From: JAUASW01 sp036880965
Lineage (GTDB): Bacteria; Pseudomonadota; Gammaproteobacteria; Burkholderiales; Burkholderiaceae_C
Direction: 5' to 3'
DNA: 64,000 nt
Assembly: GCF_036880965.1 (NCBI RefSeq)
Contig: NZ_JBAJMV010000002.1
Span: 558,001-622,000 of the forward strand
The notes under the pieces: model-generated
The model's input: only the letters and a program-made list of their open reading frames with translations
Database searches by the model: none
Told to the model about the DNA's origin: nothing
Shown here: in pieces, positions 16,316-24,923 of the stretch
How the letters are laid out: the number at the start of each line of letters is the position of its first letter
How positions within the stretch are numbered: position 1 is the first letter of the stretch
Translations under genes and position numbers: made by a program

Positions 16316-17968
16316 GTGAACCTGCCCACCCCCGCCATCGTGGCCGAACGCGGCGCGCAACGACTGCCCCGCCTGGCCCTCTTGCTGCTCTGCGCGGCTT
16401 ATGTGCTGCCCGGCCTGTTCGGCCGTGACCCCTGGCGCAATGCGGACCTGACCGCTTTCGGCTTCATGGCCAGCATCGCCCAGGGCCACGCGCCCTGGTG
16501 GGAACCTGCCATCGCCGGCATTCCCGCCGAAGGCGGCCCGCTGCCATTCTGGCTCGGGGCGCTGGCCATCAAGGCCCTGCCCTTCCTGGACCCGGCCCTG
16601 GCCGCACGCCTGCCTTTTGCGGCGGTGCTGCTGCTGGTCTTCACGCTGGTCTGGTACAGCACCTTTCATCTGGCCCGCACCGAGGCTGCACAACCGGTCG
16701 CATTCGCCTTCGGCGGCGAAGCCCAGGCGACCGACTACGCCCGCGCCATGGCCGATGGTGCCCTGCTGGCACTGATGGCCAGCCTGGGCCTCTTGATGCT
16801 GGGTCACGAAACCACGCCAGAGCTCTTGCAGCTGCTGGCTTGCGCAATCTATCTCTACGGCCTCGCCGTCGCCCCGTACAACGCCTGGAAAGCGCGGCTC
16901 GCGGTGCTGCTCTCGCTGCCAATGCTGGCGGCCAGCGGTGCGCCCGCCGTGGCCATGCTTTATGCAGGCCTGGGCGCCTGGCTGTGCCAACGCTCCAGCT
17001 ACGACGATGTGCGCGGCCTGACGCTGTGGGTGCTGGGCGCCGGCCTCCTGAGCGCCTTGTCGGCCTGGACCTTCAACGCCTGGGCCTGGCGCGTCGACAT
17101 GCCAGGCACTGCAGAGTTCGGTCTCGAGCTGCTGAGCCAGTTCGGCTGGTTCTGCTGGCCGGCCTGGCCGCTGGCCCTGTGGACACTGTGGCGCTGGCGT
17201 CATCACTGGCCGCGCCGGCATATCCTGCTGCCACTGATCGTGTTTGCCGTCCCCATGGCCGCGTCCATTGCCATGAACGGTTCGGACCGCGCCTTGCTGC
17301 TTTGCCTGCCGCCACTGGCCTTGCTCGCCGCCTTTGCGCTGCCCACGCTCAAGCGCAGCTTCGCAGCGGCCGTGGACTGGTTCTCGGTCTTCTTCTTCAG
17401 CGCCGTCGCGCTGTTCTTCTGGGCCTATTACCTGTCGATGCAGCAAGGTTGGCCGCCCAAATTGCTGGCCAATCTGCAACGTCTGGCCCAGGGCTTCGAA
17501 CCGAGTTTCCATCCGGTGGCCTTGCTCGTTGGCGCCGCCGCCACCCTGGCCTGGCTGGCCCTGGTGCGCTGGCGCACTTCGCGCCACCAGCATGCGGTGT
17601 GGAAGAGTCTGGCTTTGCCGGCCGGCGGTGTCACGCTGGCCTGGCTGTTGGCCATGACGCTGATGCTCCCGCCGCTGGATTACGCGCGCAGCAACCGCCC
17701 CCTGATCGAGCGCCTGCGCGCGCAACTGCCCACCACGGTCAATTGCATCGCTGCGCCCGGCCAGGCCATGTCCTTGCTGGCGGCCCTGGAGTTCCAGGGC
17801 GGCTGGCGGGTCGATGCGCGAAGGCCGCTGGTGGTGACCCAGTGCACGCATGCACTGCGCTACGTACAGGGTCAGGAAGCGCCGCCTGCCGGCTGGCGCT
17901 TGCTGGCTCGGGTGAAGCGGCCCACCGATAGGGGCGAACAGGGCTACTTGCTGCTGGCCCGCCAGTAG
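16316..17968 (+). CDS. Membrane glycosyltransferase of the GT-C (ArnT/PMT-like) superfamily
   Basis: 550 residues starting at GTG, with about 11 membrane helices in the first 450 residues and a hydrophilic periplasmic tail. Layout resembles lipid-linked-sugar transferases of the GT39/ArnT group: after helix 1 a loop reads LFGRDPWRNADLTAFG, then EPAIAGIPAEGGPLPFWLGAL. In ArnT the first loop carries a conserved Asp-Glu acidic pair and a Pro-Pro-Leu; here the acidic positions read Asp ... Ala-Asp and the GGPLPFW motif is kept. Donor and acceptor are unknown. It converges with phoR, whose stop is 12 bp away, and probably has its own promoter after the rpmE2 terminator. Confidence 0.65.
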   Translation: MNLPTPAIVAERGAQRLPRLALLLLCAAYVLPGLFGRDPWRNADLTAFGFMASIAQGHAPWWEPAIAGIPAEGGPLPFWLGALAIKALPFLDPALAARLPFAAVLLLVFTLVWYSTFHLARTEAAQPVAFAFGGEAQATDYARAMADGALLALMASLGLLMLGHETTPELLQLLACAIYLYGLAVAPYNAWKARLAVLLSLPMLAASGAPAVAMLYAGLGAWLCQRSSYDDVRGLTLWVLGAGLLSALSAWTFNAWAWRVDMPGTAEFGLELLSQFGWFCWPAWPLALWTLWRWRHHWPRRHILLPLIVFAVPMAASIAMNGSDRALLLCLPPLALLAAFALPTLKRSFAAAVDWFSVFFFSAVALFFWAYYLSMQQGWPPKLLANLQRLAQGFEPSFHPVALLVGAAATLAWLALVRWRTSRHQHAVWKSLALPAGGVTLAWLLAMTLMLPPLDYARSNRPLIERLRAQLPTTVNCIAAPGQAMSLLAALEFQGGWRVDARRPLVVTQCTHALRYVQGQEAPPAGWRLLARVKRPTDRGEQGYLLLARQ

Positions 17969-17980
17969 CCAAGCACAGCT

Positions 17981-19330
17981 TCAGGCCTTCAAATGCTCGG
18001 CGGACACTGGCTCGGCCGTTGCGGCACGCACCCGCGCTGCCGGGAACTGCAGCTTGAAGCGACTGCCCTTGCCCACTTCGCTTTCGATCAGCAACGCGCC
18101 ACCATGGCGCTGCGCCACATGCTTGACGATGGACAGGCCCAGGCCTGTGCCACCGCTCTCGCGTGAGCGGCTGCCGTCCACGCGATAGAAGCGCTCGGTC
18201 AATCGCGGCAGATGCTCGCGCGCTATGCCGGGGCCGGTGTCAGCCACACAGAGCTCCCCCGAGCCATCGGCCAGCAGGCGCCAATGCACGTCGATGCCGC
18301 CGCCCTCCGGCGTGTAGCGGACCGCGTTCGATACGAGGTTGCCGATCCCGCTGAGCAGTTCGCCCTCCACGCCGGCCAGCTCGGCCAAGGTATCCGCCAC
18401 CACCGTGACGCGATGCCGTCCATGCGACAAGGCAAGGGCATCGCTGCGGATGCGCTGCAGCAGGCCGTCCAGGCTGACCCAGCGGTCCGATGTCGGGCGC
18501 GGGCTGCCTTCGAGCTGCGCCAGCGTCAGGAGATCGGCCACCAGCGTCTGCATGCGCTGCGTCTGCTGCTGCATCAGGCTCAGCACACGGCGGCGCTCGA
18601 CTTCAGTGAGCGGCAGGCTGTCCATGGTCTCGATGAAGCCGGCCAGCACGGTCAGCGGCGTGCGGATCTCGTGCGAAACATTGGCCACGAAATCACGCCG
18701 CATCGAATCGGCCCGCTCTCGCTCGGTCACGTCGACCGTCAGGATCAGCTTGCGGCCCTCGCCATAGCTGCGCACCACCACCGACAAACTGCCGCGGCCG
18801 CGTGAGCTGCCGGCCAGCAGCAGCGGCTCCTGGTAGTCGGCCGCCTGCAGGTAGCCGACAAAGGTCGGCGCCCGCACGAGGTTGGTGATGCGCTGCTGCA
18901 GGTCGCGATGAGGGTCGAGCGAGAAATGGTCTGCCGCCACATGGTTGCACCACTGGATCTGGTCGTTCGCGTCCAGGATCAGCACACCGTTGGGCGAGGC
19001 TTCGATGGCGGACAGAAACTGGCCCAGCCACAAGCGCTCGCGAGCCAGGGCATGCTCGCGCTGACGCAAGGCACGCTCGACCCGGTAGCCGATCTCGCCC
19101 CAGAAGCCTCGGTCGCGCGGCGCGGCCTGCTGCTGCGAACCGCGCAGCCATTCCATCAGGCGATGCGCGCGCAGCGAGTCGAACAGGGTCAGCAGGCCGA
19201 CCGCCGTGCCGGCACCGAGCAACTCGGCCACCAAGGGCGTGGCGAATTCATGGCCCGCCCACCAGCCCACAAGGCTGCCGGCGGCCAGCGCCACGATGAT
19301 CAATACCAGGCGGGCAAAGAACCAGCTCAA
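17981..19330 (-). CDS. phoR: Phosphate regulon sensor histidine kinase PhoR
   Basis: 449 residues: two N-terminal membrane helices (about 6-55), a cytoplasmic linker, a PAS domain (about 105-190), HisKA with phospho-acceptor H220 in FVANVSHEIRTP, and HATPase with N and G boxes (NLVSNAVRYTPEGG, VADTGPGIA, GGTGLGLSIVKH). In the family it phosphorylates PhoB under phosphate limitation and is held off by PstSCAB-PhoU. The start is TTG at 19330, supported by GAGGA about 8 bp upstream and the absence of an in-frame ATG nearby. It lies 25 bp after phoB on the same strand. Confidence 0.95.
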   Translation of the reverse strand: MSWFFARLVLIIVALAAGSLVGWWAGHEFATPLVAELLGAGTAVGLLTLFDSLRAHRLMEWLRGSQQQAAPRDRGFWGEIGYRVERALRQREHALARERLWLGQFLSAIEASPNGVLILDANDQIQWCNHVAADHFSLDPHRDLQQRITNLVRAPTFVGYLQAADYQEPLLLAGSSRGRGSLSVVVRSYGEGRKLILTVDVTERERADSMRRDFVANVSHEIRTPLTVLAGFIETMDSLPLTEVERRRVLSLMQQQTQRMQTLVADLLTLAQLEGSPRPTSDRWVSLDGLLQRIRSDALALSHGRHRVTVVADTLAELAGVEGELLSGIGNLVSNAVRYTPEGGGIDVHWRLLADGSGELCVADTGPGIAREHLPRLTERFYRVDGSRSRESGGTGLGLSIVKHVAQRHGGALLIESEVGKGSRFKLQFPAARVRAATAEPVSAEHLKA

Positions 19331-19355
19331 GTCGGCATCCTCAATGTCTTTGTCT

Positions 19356-20060
19356 TCAGCTGGACAGCGCCGTCTGCTGCTGGGTCAGGCGGTAGCCGGC
19401 CCCGCGCACGGTCTCGATCATGCGCTGGCAATGCACTTTCTCGAGGGCCTCGCGCAAGCGCTTCACATGCACATCCACGGTGCGCTCCTCGATGAACACA
19501 TGGTCGCCCCAGACCCGGTCCAACAACTGCGAACGGCTGTGCACACGCTCCGGATGCGTCATGAAGAAATGCAGCAGGCGGAACTCGGTCGGACCCAGCT
19601 TGACCTCGGTGCCATCGCGGCTCACGCGGCGGGTGCCCGGGTCGATGCTCAGGCCACCAACTTCAACCACGGCATCAAGCGCCTCGGGCGCGCGGCGCCG
19701 CAAGACAGCGCGGATGCGGGCCAGCAGCTCGTTGGTCGAGAACGGCTTGGTCAGGTAGTCGTCGGCACCAGCGTCCAGGCCCGCGATCTTGTCCATCTCG
19801 TCAGCGCGCGCGGTCAGCATGATGACCGGCAGCTCCTTGGTGCGCGAGCTGCTGCGCCATTGGCGAGCGAGGGCCACGCCGCTCTGGCCCGGCAGCATCC
19901 AGTCCAGCACCACCAGCTCGGGCAGCATGCGGTCCACCTCGTACTGGGCCTGATCGGCGCTGGCCGCCAGGGTCACTTCAAAGCCCGCGTGACGCAGGTT
20001 GATGGAGATCAGCTCGGCGATGGCCGATTCGTCTTCCACCACCAAAATTCGGCTACTCAT
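19356..20060 (-). CDS. phoB: Phosphate regulon response regulator PhoB
   Basis: 234 residues of the OmpR class. Receiver with D10, phospho-acceptor D53 (VVLDWMLPG), T83 (MLTA) and K105 (YLTKPFS); winged-helix domain from about 130 with RLLHFFMTHPERVHSRSQLLDRVWG and RTVDVHVKRLREAL. It binds Pho boxes; two such boxes are seen at 24762-24881. GGAG precedes the ATG. It is separated from phoU by 105 bp containing a strong hairpin, so phoBR may be partly uncoupled from the transporter operon. Confidence 0.97.
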   Translation of the reverse strand: MSSRILVVEDESAIAELISINLRHAGFEVTLAASADQAQYEVDRMLPELVVLDWMLPGQSGVALARQWRSSSRTKELPVIMLTARADEMDKIAGLDAGADDYLTKPFSTNELLARIRAVLRRRAPEALDAVVEVGGLSIDPGTRRVSRDGTEVKLGPTEFRLLHFFMTHPERVHSRSQLLDRVWGDHVFIEERTVDVHVKRLREALEKVHCQRMIETVRGAGYRLTQQQTALSS

Positions 20061-20130
20061 TGTCTAGCTCCAATTCCTGCGGGACGAGCGCCGGGCCGCT
20101 CCCAAGCCGGCCCGCATCCCCTCGGGAGAT

Positions 20131-20152
20131 CGGCCGACGTACTCGTCGGCCG
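20131..20152 (-). repeat. Strong hairpin between phoU and phoB
   Basis: Perfect 9-bp inverted repeat CGGCCGACG / CGTCGGCCG with a 4-nt loop. Flanking CCCCTCGG (about 20118) and CCGAGGGG (about 20150) can form an alternative outer stem that overlaps the inner right arm, so two mutually exclusive structures are possible. There is no T run; a role as an mRNA processing or stability barrier between pst-phoU and phoBR is inference. Confidence 0.6.
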
Positions 20153-20165
20153 AGGGGTCCCATGA

Positions 20166-20873
20166 CTACCTCACCATGGTTTCGACGGCCTCGGGCGTGT
20201 TGTGACGCACGTCCGTGCCCTTGACCACGTAGATGATGACCTCGGCCAGGTTCTTGGCATGGTCGCCCACGCGCTCGATGGCCTTGGCCACGAACACCAG
20301 GTCGATCGACGACGAGATCGTGCGCGGGTCTTCCATCATGTAGGTGATCAGCTTGCGCAACAGGCCATCGAATTCCTTGTCGATCTGGTCGTCCTGCTTC
20401 AGCACTTCCAGTGCCTTCTCGACGTCGAGCCGCGCGAAGGCATCGAGTGCCTTGCGCAGCAGTGCGACGGCCAGCTCGGCTTCGAAGGCCAGGTCCGACA
20501 TCGGCAGGCGCAGGCGGCTCGAAACGCCGGCATTGATCAGGCGCTGCACCGTACGGGCCACGCGGGCCGCTTCGTCGCCCACACGCTCCAGATTGGCAAT
20601 CGCCTTGGAGATGGCAATCAGGAGACGCAAGTCGCGCGCTGTGGGTTGGCGGCGGGCAATGATGGTGGAGAGATCGCGGTCGATCTCGACCTCCATCGCG
20701 TTGACCTTCTCTTCGGTCTGCAAGACGCTGCTGGCCAGCTCACCGCTGAACTGCACCAGCGCCTCGACGGCCTGAGCCACTTGAGACTCGACCATGCCGC
20801 CCATCTCGAGCACACGGGTGGAAATGCCGCTCAGCTCGGCATCGAATTGGGTAGAAAGGTGCTTGTCGCTCAT
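20166..20873 (-). CDS. phoU: Phosphate signalling protein PhoU
   Basis: 235 residues forming two tandem three-helix PhoU domains, each with the metal-binding acidic pattern (EVEIDRDLSTIIARRQP in the first; KEFDGLLRKLITYMMEDP and ERVGDHAKNLAEVI in the second). It links PstSCAB activity to PhoR and restrains phosphate uptake. The ATG at 20873 has GGGAG upstream; a TTG two codons earlier is less likely. It ends the pst operon, 10 bp after pstB. Confidence 0.95.
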   Translation of the reverse strand: MSDKHLSTQFDAELSGISTRVLEMGGMVESQVAQAVEALVQFSGELASSVLQTEEKVNAMEVEIDRDLSTIIARRQPTARDLRLLIAISKAIANLERVGDEAARVARTVQRLINAGVSSRLRLPMSDLAFEAELAVALLRKALDAFARLDVEKALEVLKQDDQIDKEFDGLLRKLITYMMEDPRTISSSIDLVFVAKAIERVGDHAKNLAEVIIYVVKGTDVRHNTPEAVETMVR

Positions 20874-20889
20874 CTTCAATCTCCCTCAA

Positions 20890-21675
20890 TCAGCCGAATC
20901 GGCCGGTGATGTAATCTTCGGTGTCCTTGCGCTTGGGCTTCATGAACAAGTCGCCCGTGGGGCCGAACTCGATCAGGTCACCCAGGTACATATAGGCCGT
21001 GTAGTCCGAGCAGCGTGCGGCCTGCTGCATGTTGTGCGTGACGATGGCGACCGTGTAATCGCTCTTGAGCTCATGAATCAGCTCCTCGATCTTGCCGGTC
21101 GAGATCGGGTCCAGCGCCGAGCATGGTTCGTCGAGCAGCAGGATCTCGGGCTTGATCGCAATGCCGCGCGCAATGCACAGGCGCTGCTGCTGGCCGCCGG
21201 AGAGGCCGGAGCCGCTCTGGTTGAGCTTGTCTTTCACCTCGGTCCAGAGCGCGGCCTTCTTCAGGGCCCACTCGACGCGCTCGTCCATCTCGACGCGCGG
21301 CAGCGTCTCGAACAGGCGCACGCCGAAAGCGATGTTGTCGTAGATCGACATCGGGAACGGCGTCGGCTTCTGGAACACCATGCCGATCTTGGCGCGGATC
21401 AGGGAGACGTCTTCGCGGCTCGCGAGGATGTCCTCGCCGTCCAGCAGGATCTGGCCCTCGGCGCGCTGCTCCGGGTAGAGCTCGAACATCCGGTTCAGCG
21501 TACGCAGCAAGGTGGACTTGCCGCAGCCGCTGGGGCCGATGAAGGCAGTGACCTTCTTCTCGGGAATGTCCAGGTTGATGCTCTTCAGCGCGTGGAAGCT
21601 GCCGTAATAGAAATTCAGGTTGCGCACCGAGAGCTTGGCCCGCTCGGCGACCGGCATGTTGACTTTTGCATCCAT
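20890..21675 (-). CDS. pstB: Phosphate ABC transporter ATP-binding protein PstB
   Basis: 261 residues. Walker A GPSGCGKST at 47-55, Q-loop (MVFQKPTPFPMSIYDN), signature SGGQQQRLCIARG, Walker B EILLLDEPCSALDP and switch His in VTHNM. The N-terminal residues KLSVRNLNFYYGSFHALK are typical of PstB. It powers high-affinity phosphate import with PstA and PstC. It lies 15 bp downstream of pstA. Confidence 0.97.
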   Translation of the reverse strand: MDAKVNMPVAERAKLSVRNLNFYYGSFHALKSINLDIPEKKVTAFIGPSGCGKSTLLRTLNRMFELYPEQRAEGQILLDGEDILASREDVSLIRAKIGMVFQKPTPFPMSIYDNIAFGVRLFETLPRVEMDERVEWALKKAALWTEVKDKLNQSGSGLSGGQQQRLCIARGIAIKPEILLLDEPCSALDPISTGKIEELIHELKSDYTVAIVTHNMQQAARCSDYTAYMYLGDLIEFGPTGDLFMKPKRKDTEDYITGRFG

Positions 21676-21690
21676 GGTAGGGAGTCCAGG

Positions 21691-22563
21691 TTAATGCTTG
21701 TTCTTGAATAGCACGCGCGCCAGGATATTGAGCAGCAGCACGCCAATGGTGATGATGAAAACCCCAGCCCAAGCGAGCTTCTGCCAGTTTTCATAAGGGC
21801 TCATCGCGAACTTGAAGATCGTGACCGGCAAGCTCGCCATCGGCGCCCCCAGGTCTGAAGTCCAGAACTGGTTGGAAAGGGCCGTGAACAGCAGCGGCGC
21901 GGTCTCGCCAGAGATGCGTGCCAACGCCAGCAGGATGCCGGTCAGAACGCCCGCACGAGCGGCCTTCAAGGTCACGGAAAGAATCACCTTCCACTTCGGC
22001 GTACCAAGCGCGTAAGCCGCCTCGCGCAAGGCATTCGGGATCAGGCTCAGCATGTTCTCTGTCGTTCGGATCACGACCGGAATCACGATAAGCGCAAGCG
22101 CCAGGATGCCGGCCAAGCCGGAGAAGCTCTTCATCCGCGTGACGACCACAGCGTAAATGAACAGTCCGATCACGATTGACGGCGCAGACAGCAAGATGTC
22201 GTTGATGAAGCGCACTGCGGCACCCAGCCTGCTCTTCTGGCCGTACTCGGCAAGGTAGACCCCGGCCAGGATGCCAATCGGCGTGCCGAGCAAGGTGGCC
22301 AGGCCGACCATCACGGTCGAGCCGAAGATTGCGTTGGCCAGGCCACCGGTGTCTGCCTGCGGCGGCGGCGTCATCTCGGTGAAGGTTGCCCAGGCAATCC
22401 CCCCCATCCCAAGGCGCACTGTCTCGAACAGTATCCACAACAGCCAGAACAGACCGAAGGCCATCGCGGCCAGCGACAGGGTCAACGCGATCGCATTGAC
22501 CCGCTTGCGTTTGGCATGCATGGCCAACCGCTTGGCATCCATGGATGTGGTGGTGGCGCTCAT
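21691..22563 (-). CDS. pstA: Phosphate ABC transporter permease PstA
   Basis: 290 residues with six membrane helices. The permease coupling loop reads EAAYALGTPKWKVILSVTLKAARAGVLTG, where EAA---G contacts PstB. N-terminal residues 1-20 are a basic cytoplasmic extension. Its ATG overlaps the pstC stop by 4 bp (ATGA), implying coupled translation. Confidence 0.95.
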   Translation of the reverse strand: MSATTTSMDAKRLAMHAKRKRVNAIALTLSLAAMAFGLFWLLWILFETVRLGMGGIAWATFTEMTPPPQADTGGLANAIFGSTVMVGLATLLGTPIGILAGVYLAEYGQKSRLGAAVRFINDILLSAPSIVIGLFIYAVVVTRMKSFSGLAGILALALIVIPVVIRTTENMLSLIPNALREAAYALGTPKWKVILSVTLKAARAGVLTGILLALARISGETAPLLFTALSNQFWTSDLGAPMASLPVTIFKFAMSPYENWQKLAWAGVFIITIGVLLLNILARVLFKNKH

Positions 22564-23585
22564 GAACGCGTCCCCTCGTTCTTCTTGAGTTGCGACAACA
22601 ACAGCTTGGAGCAGGCCAGCACCACGAAGGTGATAAAGAACAGCACCAAGCCAAGATAGATCAGCGAGGCCTGATGCAGCCCCTCACCGGCTTCGGCGAA
22701 CTCATTGGCCAGGGCCGACGTGATGCTGTTGGCGGCCTCGAACACGGACAGCGAGTTCAGCTGATTCATGTTGCCAATCACGAAGGTGATCGCCATGGTC
22801 TCACCAAGGGCGCGACCCAGCCCCAGCATGACCCCGCCGACCACACCGGTCTTCGTATAGGGCAGCACCACCTTCCAGACCACCTCCCAGGTGGTGGCAC
22901 CAAGGCCGTAGGCACTTTCCTTCAGCATCGGAGGCGTGACCTCAAACACGTCCCGCATCACCGACGCGATGAAGGGAATGATCATGATGGCCAGGATGAT
23001 GCCGGCCGACAGGATGCCGATGCCTACCGGTGGGCCGGAAACGAAGGCCCCCAGGACAGGCACACCGGTCAGCAGCGCCTGCAGTGGTTGCTGGACGTAG
23101 GTTGCCAAGATGGGCCCGAACACCAGCAAGCCCCACATGCCGTAAACGATTGAAGGCACCGCAGCGAGCAGCTCAACCGCCACGCCAAGCGGCCGGCGCA
23201 ACCAATTGGGTGACAGCTCTGTCAGAAACAAGGCAATGCCAAAGCTCACAGGCACGGCGATAAACAACGCGATGAACGATGTCATCAGCGTGCCGTAGAT
23301 CATCACCAGGCCGCCAAACTTCTCCTGCACCGGATCCCATTCGCTGGTCCACAGGAAGCCGAGCCCGAACTCGCGGATTGCCGGGGCCGCACCGATCAGC
23401 AGCGACACGATGATGCCCACCATCAGGGCCAGCGTCAGCCAGGCGGCCCCGTGGGCCAGAAGCGAAAACACCGCATCAGCCCAGGGGGCGACGCGACGAC
23501 GCGGCTGCGGGCTGCCTTGAGGCTGCACCCGGATCGCAGAACGTTCGTCGGACTCGAAGTTGTTGGCTGGGAGTATTGCGGCCAC
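22560..23585 (-). CDS. pstC: Phosphate ABC transporter permease PstC
   Basis: 341 residues with about six to seven membrane helices and the coupling loop ESAYGLGATTWEVVWKVVLPYTKTGVVGG. A 30-residue polar N-terminus precedes helix 1. The start is GTG at 23585 with AGGAGG just upstream. The gene follows pstS after a 97-bp gap with a strong hairpin, and overlaps pstA. Confidence 0.95.
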   Translation of the reverse strand: MAAILPANNFESDERSAIRVQPQGSPQPRRRVAPWADAVFSLLAHGAAWLTLALMVGIIVSLLIGAAPAIREFGLGFLWTSEWDPVQEKFGGLVMIYGTLMTSFIALFIAVPVSFGIALFLTELSPNWLRRPLGVAVELLAAVPSIVYGMWGLLVFGPILATYVQQPLQALLTGVPVLGAFVSGPPVGIGILSAGIILAIMIIPFIASVMRDVFEVTPPMLKESAYGLGATTWEVVWKVVLPYTKTGVVGGVMLGLGRALGETMAITFVIGNMNQLNSLSVFEAANSITSALANEFAEAGEGLHQASLIYLGLVLFFITFVVLACSKLLLSQLKKNEGTRS

Positions 23586-23636
23586 GAGGCCTCCTGAAAG
23601 TCAGGCTTTGAAAAATGGGTGGCAAATTCGACAACA

Positions 23637-23660
23637 GCCCGGCAGTGCTGACTGCCGGGC
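23637..23660 (-). terminator. Attenuator-type hairpin between pstS and pstC
   Basis: Perfect 10-bp stem GCCCGGCAGT / ACTGCCGGGC with a 4-nt loop, 22 bp after the pstS stop. There is no long T run, so partial termination or 3'-end protection of pstS mRNA is more likely than full stop. Such a hairpin would make the binding protein more abundant than the permease, as usual for ABC importers; that role is inference. Confidence 0.65.
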
Positions 23661-23682
23661 CGTGACTTTGCTCAGTTCAACG

Positions 23683-24723
23683 TCACTTGTAGGCAATGGC
23701 CTTGCCGGAAGCGTCCTTCAAATTGTCGGCCCACAGCTTGCGGACCAACGTCTTGACGCTGTCGGGCAGCGGCACATAGTCCAGATCGTCGGCCATCTTG
23801 TCGCCATTGCCGTAAGCCCAATCAAAGAACTTGAGGGCAGCGGCACCGCTGGCCGGCTTCTCCTGGGTCTTGTACATCAGGATGTAGGTCGGATTGGTCA
23901 GGGGCCAGGCGTCCTTGCCGGGTTGCTCGGTCGTGATCTGATAGAACGACTTGGCCCAATCAGCGCCCGCCGCAGCGGCCTTGAACGCGTTGTCATTGGG
24001 CGTCACGAAATGACCGTCCTTGTTGCGCATCAGCGTGTACGTCATCTTGTTCTGCTTGACGTATGCGTATTCGACATAGCCAATCGAATTCGGGAGGCGT
24101 TGCACGAAGGCGGCCACACCTTCATTGCCCTTGCCACCGGCACCGGTCGGCCAGTTCACCGCCGTGCCTTCGCCCACCTTGCTCTTCCATTCTTCATTCA
24201 CCTTGGAAAGGTAGTTCGTGAAGATGAACGAGGTGCCCGAGCCGTCTGCGCGACGAACCACGGCAATGGGAGCGTCCGGCAAAGGCACACCCGGATTCAG
24301 GGCGGTGAGCGCCGCATCGTTCCACTTGGTGATCTTGCCCAGGTAGATGTCACCCAGCACCTGGCCGGTCAACTTGATTTGACCCGGGGCGATACCCTTG
24401 ATGTTGACCACAGGCACAACACCGCCAATCACCGTCGGGAACTGAACCATGCCGTCCTTGGCCAGGTCCTCATCCTTGATCGGCATGTCGGACGCGCCGA
24501 AATCGACCGTCTTGGCCTTGATCTGGCGAATGCCAGCACCCGAGCCGACCGACTGATAATTGATGCGCGCGCCGCTGGCCTTGTTGTAGGCATCAGCCCA
24601 TTTGGCATAGATAGGTGCCGGGAAGGTCGCGCCGGCGCCGGTCACGTCCTGAGCTGCGACACTGTTCACGGCGGCGAGGCCGGCAGCAAGAAGGAAACCC
24701 TGGGCAAAGCGAGTGAGATTCAT
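23683..24723 (-). CDS. pstS: Periplasmic phosphate-binding protein PstS
   Basis: 346 residues. Signal peptide MNLTRFAQGFLLAAGLAAVNSVAAQ, cut near residue 25, then the phosphate-binding loops GAGATFPAP, VGSGAGIRQI, FGASDMPI and ADGSGTSFIF. First gene of pstS-C-A-B-phoU. The ATG at 24723 fits the signal peptide; the open frame upstream runs through the promoter. A Pho box with a correctly placed -10 lies 39-72 bp upstream. Confidence 0.97.
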   Translation of the reverse strand: MNLTRFAQGFLLAAGLAAVNSVAAQDVTGAGATFPAPIYAKWADAYNKASGARINYQSVGSGAGIRQIKAKTVDFGASDMPIKDEDLAKDGMVQFPTVIGGVVPVVNIKGIAPGQIKLTGQVLGDIYLGKITKWNDAALTALNPGVPLPDAPIAVVRRADGSGTSFIFTNYLSKVNEEWKSKVGEGTAVNWPTGAGGKGNEGVAAFVQRLPNSIGYVEYAYVKQNKMTYTLMRNKDGHFVTPNDNAFKAAAAGADWAKSFYQITTEQPGKDAWPLTNPTYILMYKTQEKPASGAAALKFFDWAYGNGDKMADDLDYVPLPDSVKTLVRKLWADNLKDASGKAIAYK

Positions 24724-24761
24724 GGCTGACCTGTGACGGTGCTTGGTTGACGATGGTTGGC

Positions 24762-24795
24762 ATCCTAGAAGGCCAATATGACAGCGTAGTGACAT
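24762..24795 (-). promoter_or_regulatory. Pho box and -10 of pstS
   Basis: On the minus strand ATGTCAC (24795-24789) and CTGTCAT (24784-24778) are two PhoB half-sites with an 11-bp period, matching the CTGTCAT-N4-CTGTCAT consensus. A third TGTCA (about 24797-24805) lies 10 bp further upstream. Ten bases after the box, TAGGAT (24767-24762) gives a -10 element, the spacing of PhoB-activated promoters where the box replaces the -35. The leader would be about 30 nt. Confidence 0.8.
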
Positions 24796-24836
24796 CGGTT
24801 GACAAGATCCAGCACTGATTCTGGATGGCGGCGAAA

Positions 24837-24881
24837 CTGTCATATTCACTTCACTGCTCTGTCATATGCGCTTTCTACAGT
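24837..24881 (+). promoter_or_regulatory. Pho box and -10 of the fasciclin lipoprotein gene
   Basis: Three 11-bp units on the plus strand: CTGTCAT (24837-24843), degenerate ACTTCAC (24848-24854), CTGTCAT (24859-24865). Exactly ten bases after the last unit comes TACAGT (24876-24881) as a -10. The same 10-base spacing is seen on the opposite strand for pstS. The start site would be near 24888, 36 nt before the ATG. Confidence 0.75.
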
Positions 24882-24923
24882 CTCGCGCACCGGGCGCTGC
24901 GCCCTGCATCTGTGGAGACCGTC

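Noticed and set aside
20131..20152. phoU-phoB hairpin as a rho-independent terminator
   Set aside because: Perfect stem but no following T run on the transcribed strand; recorded as a hairpin repeat instead.
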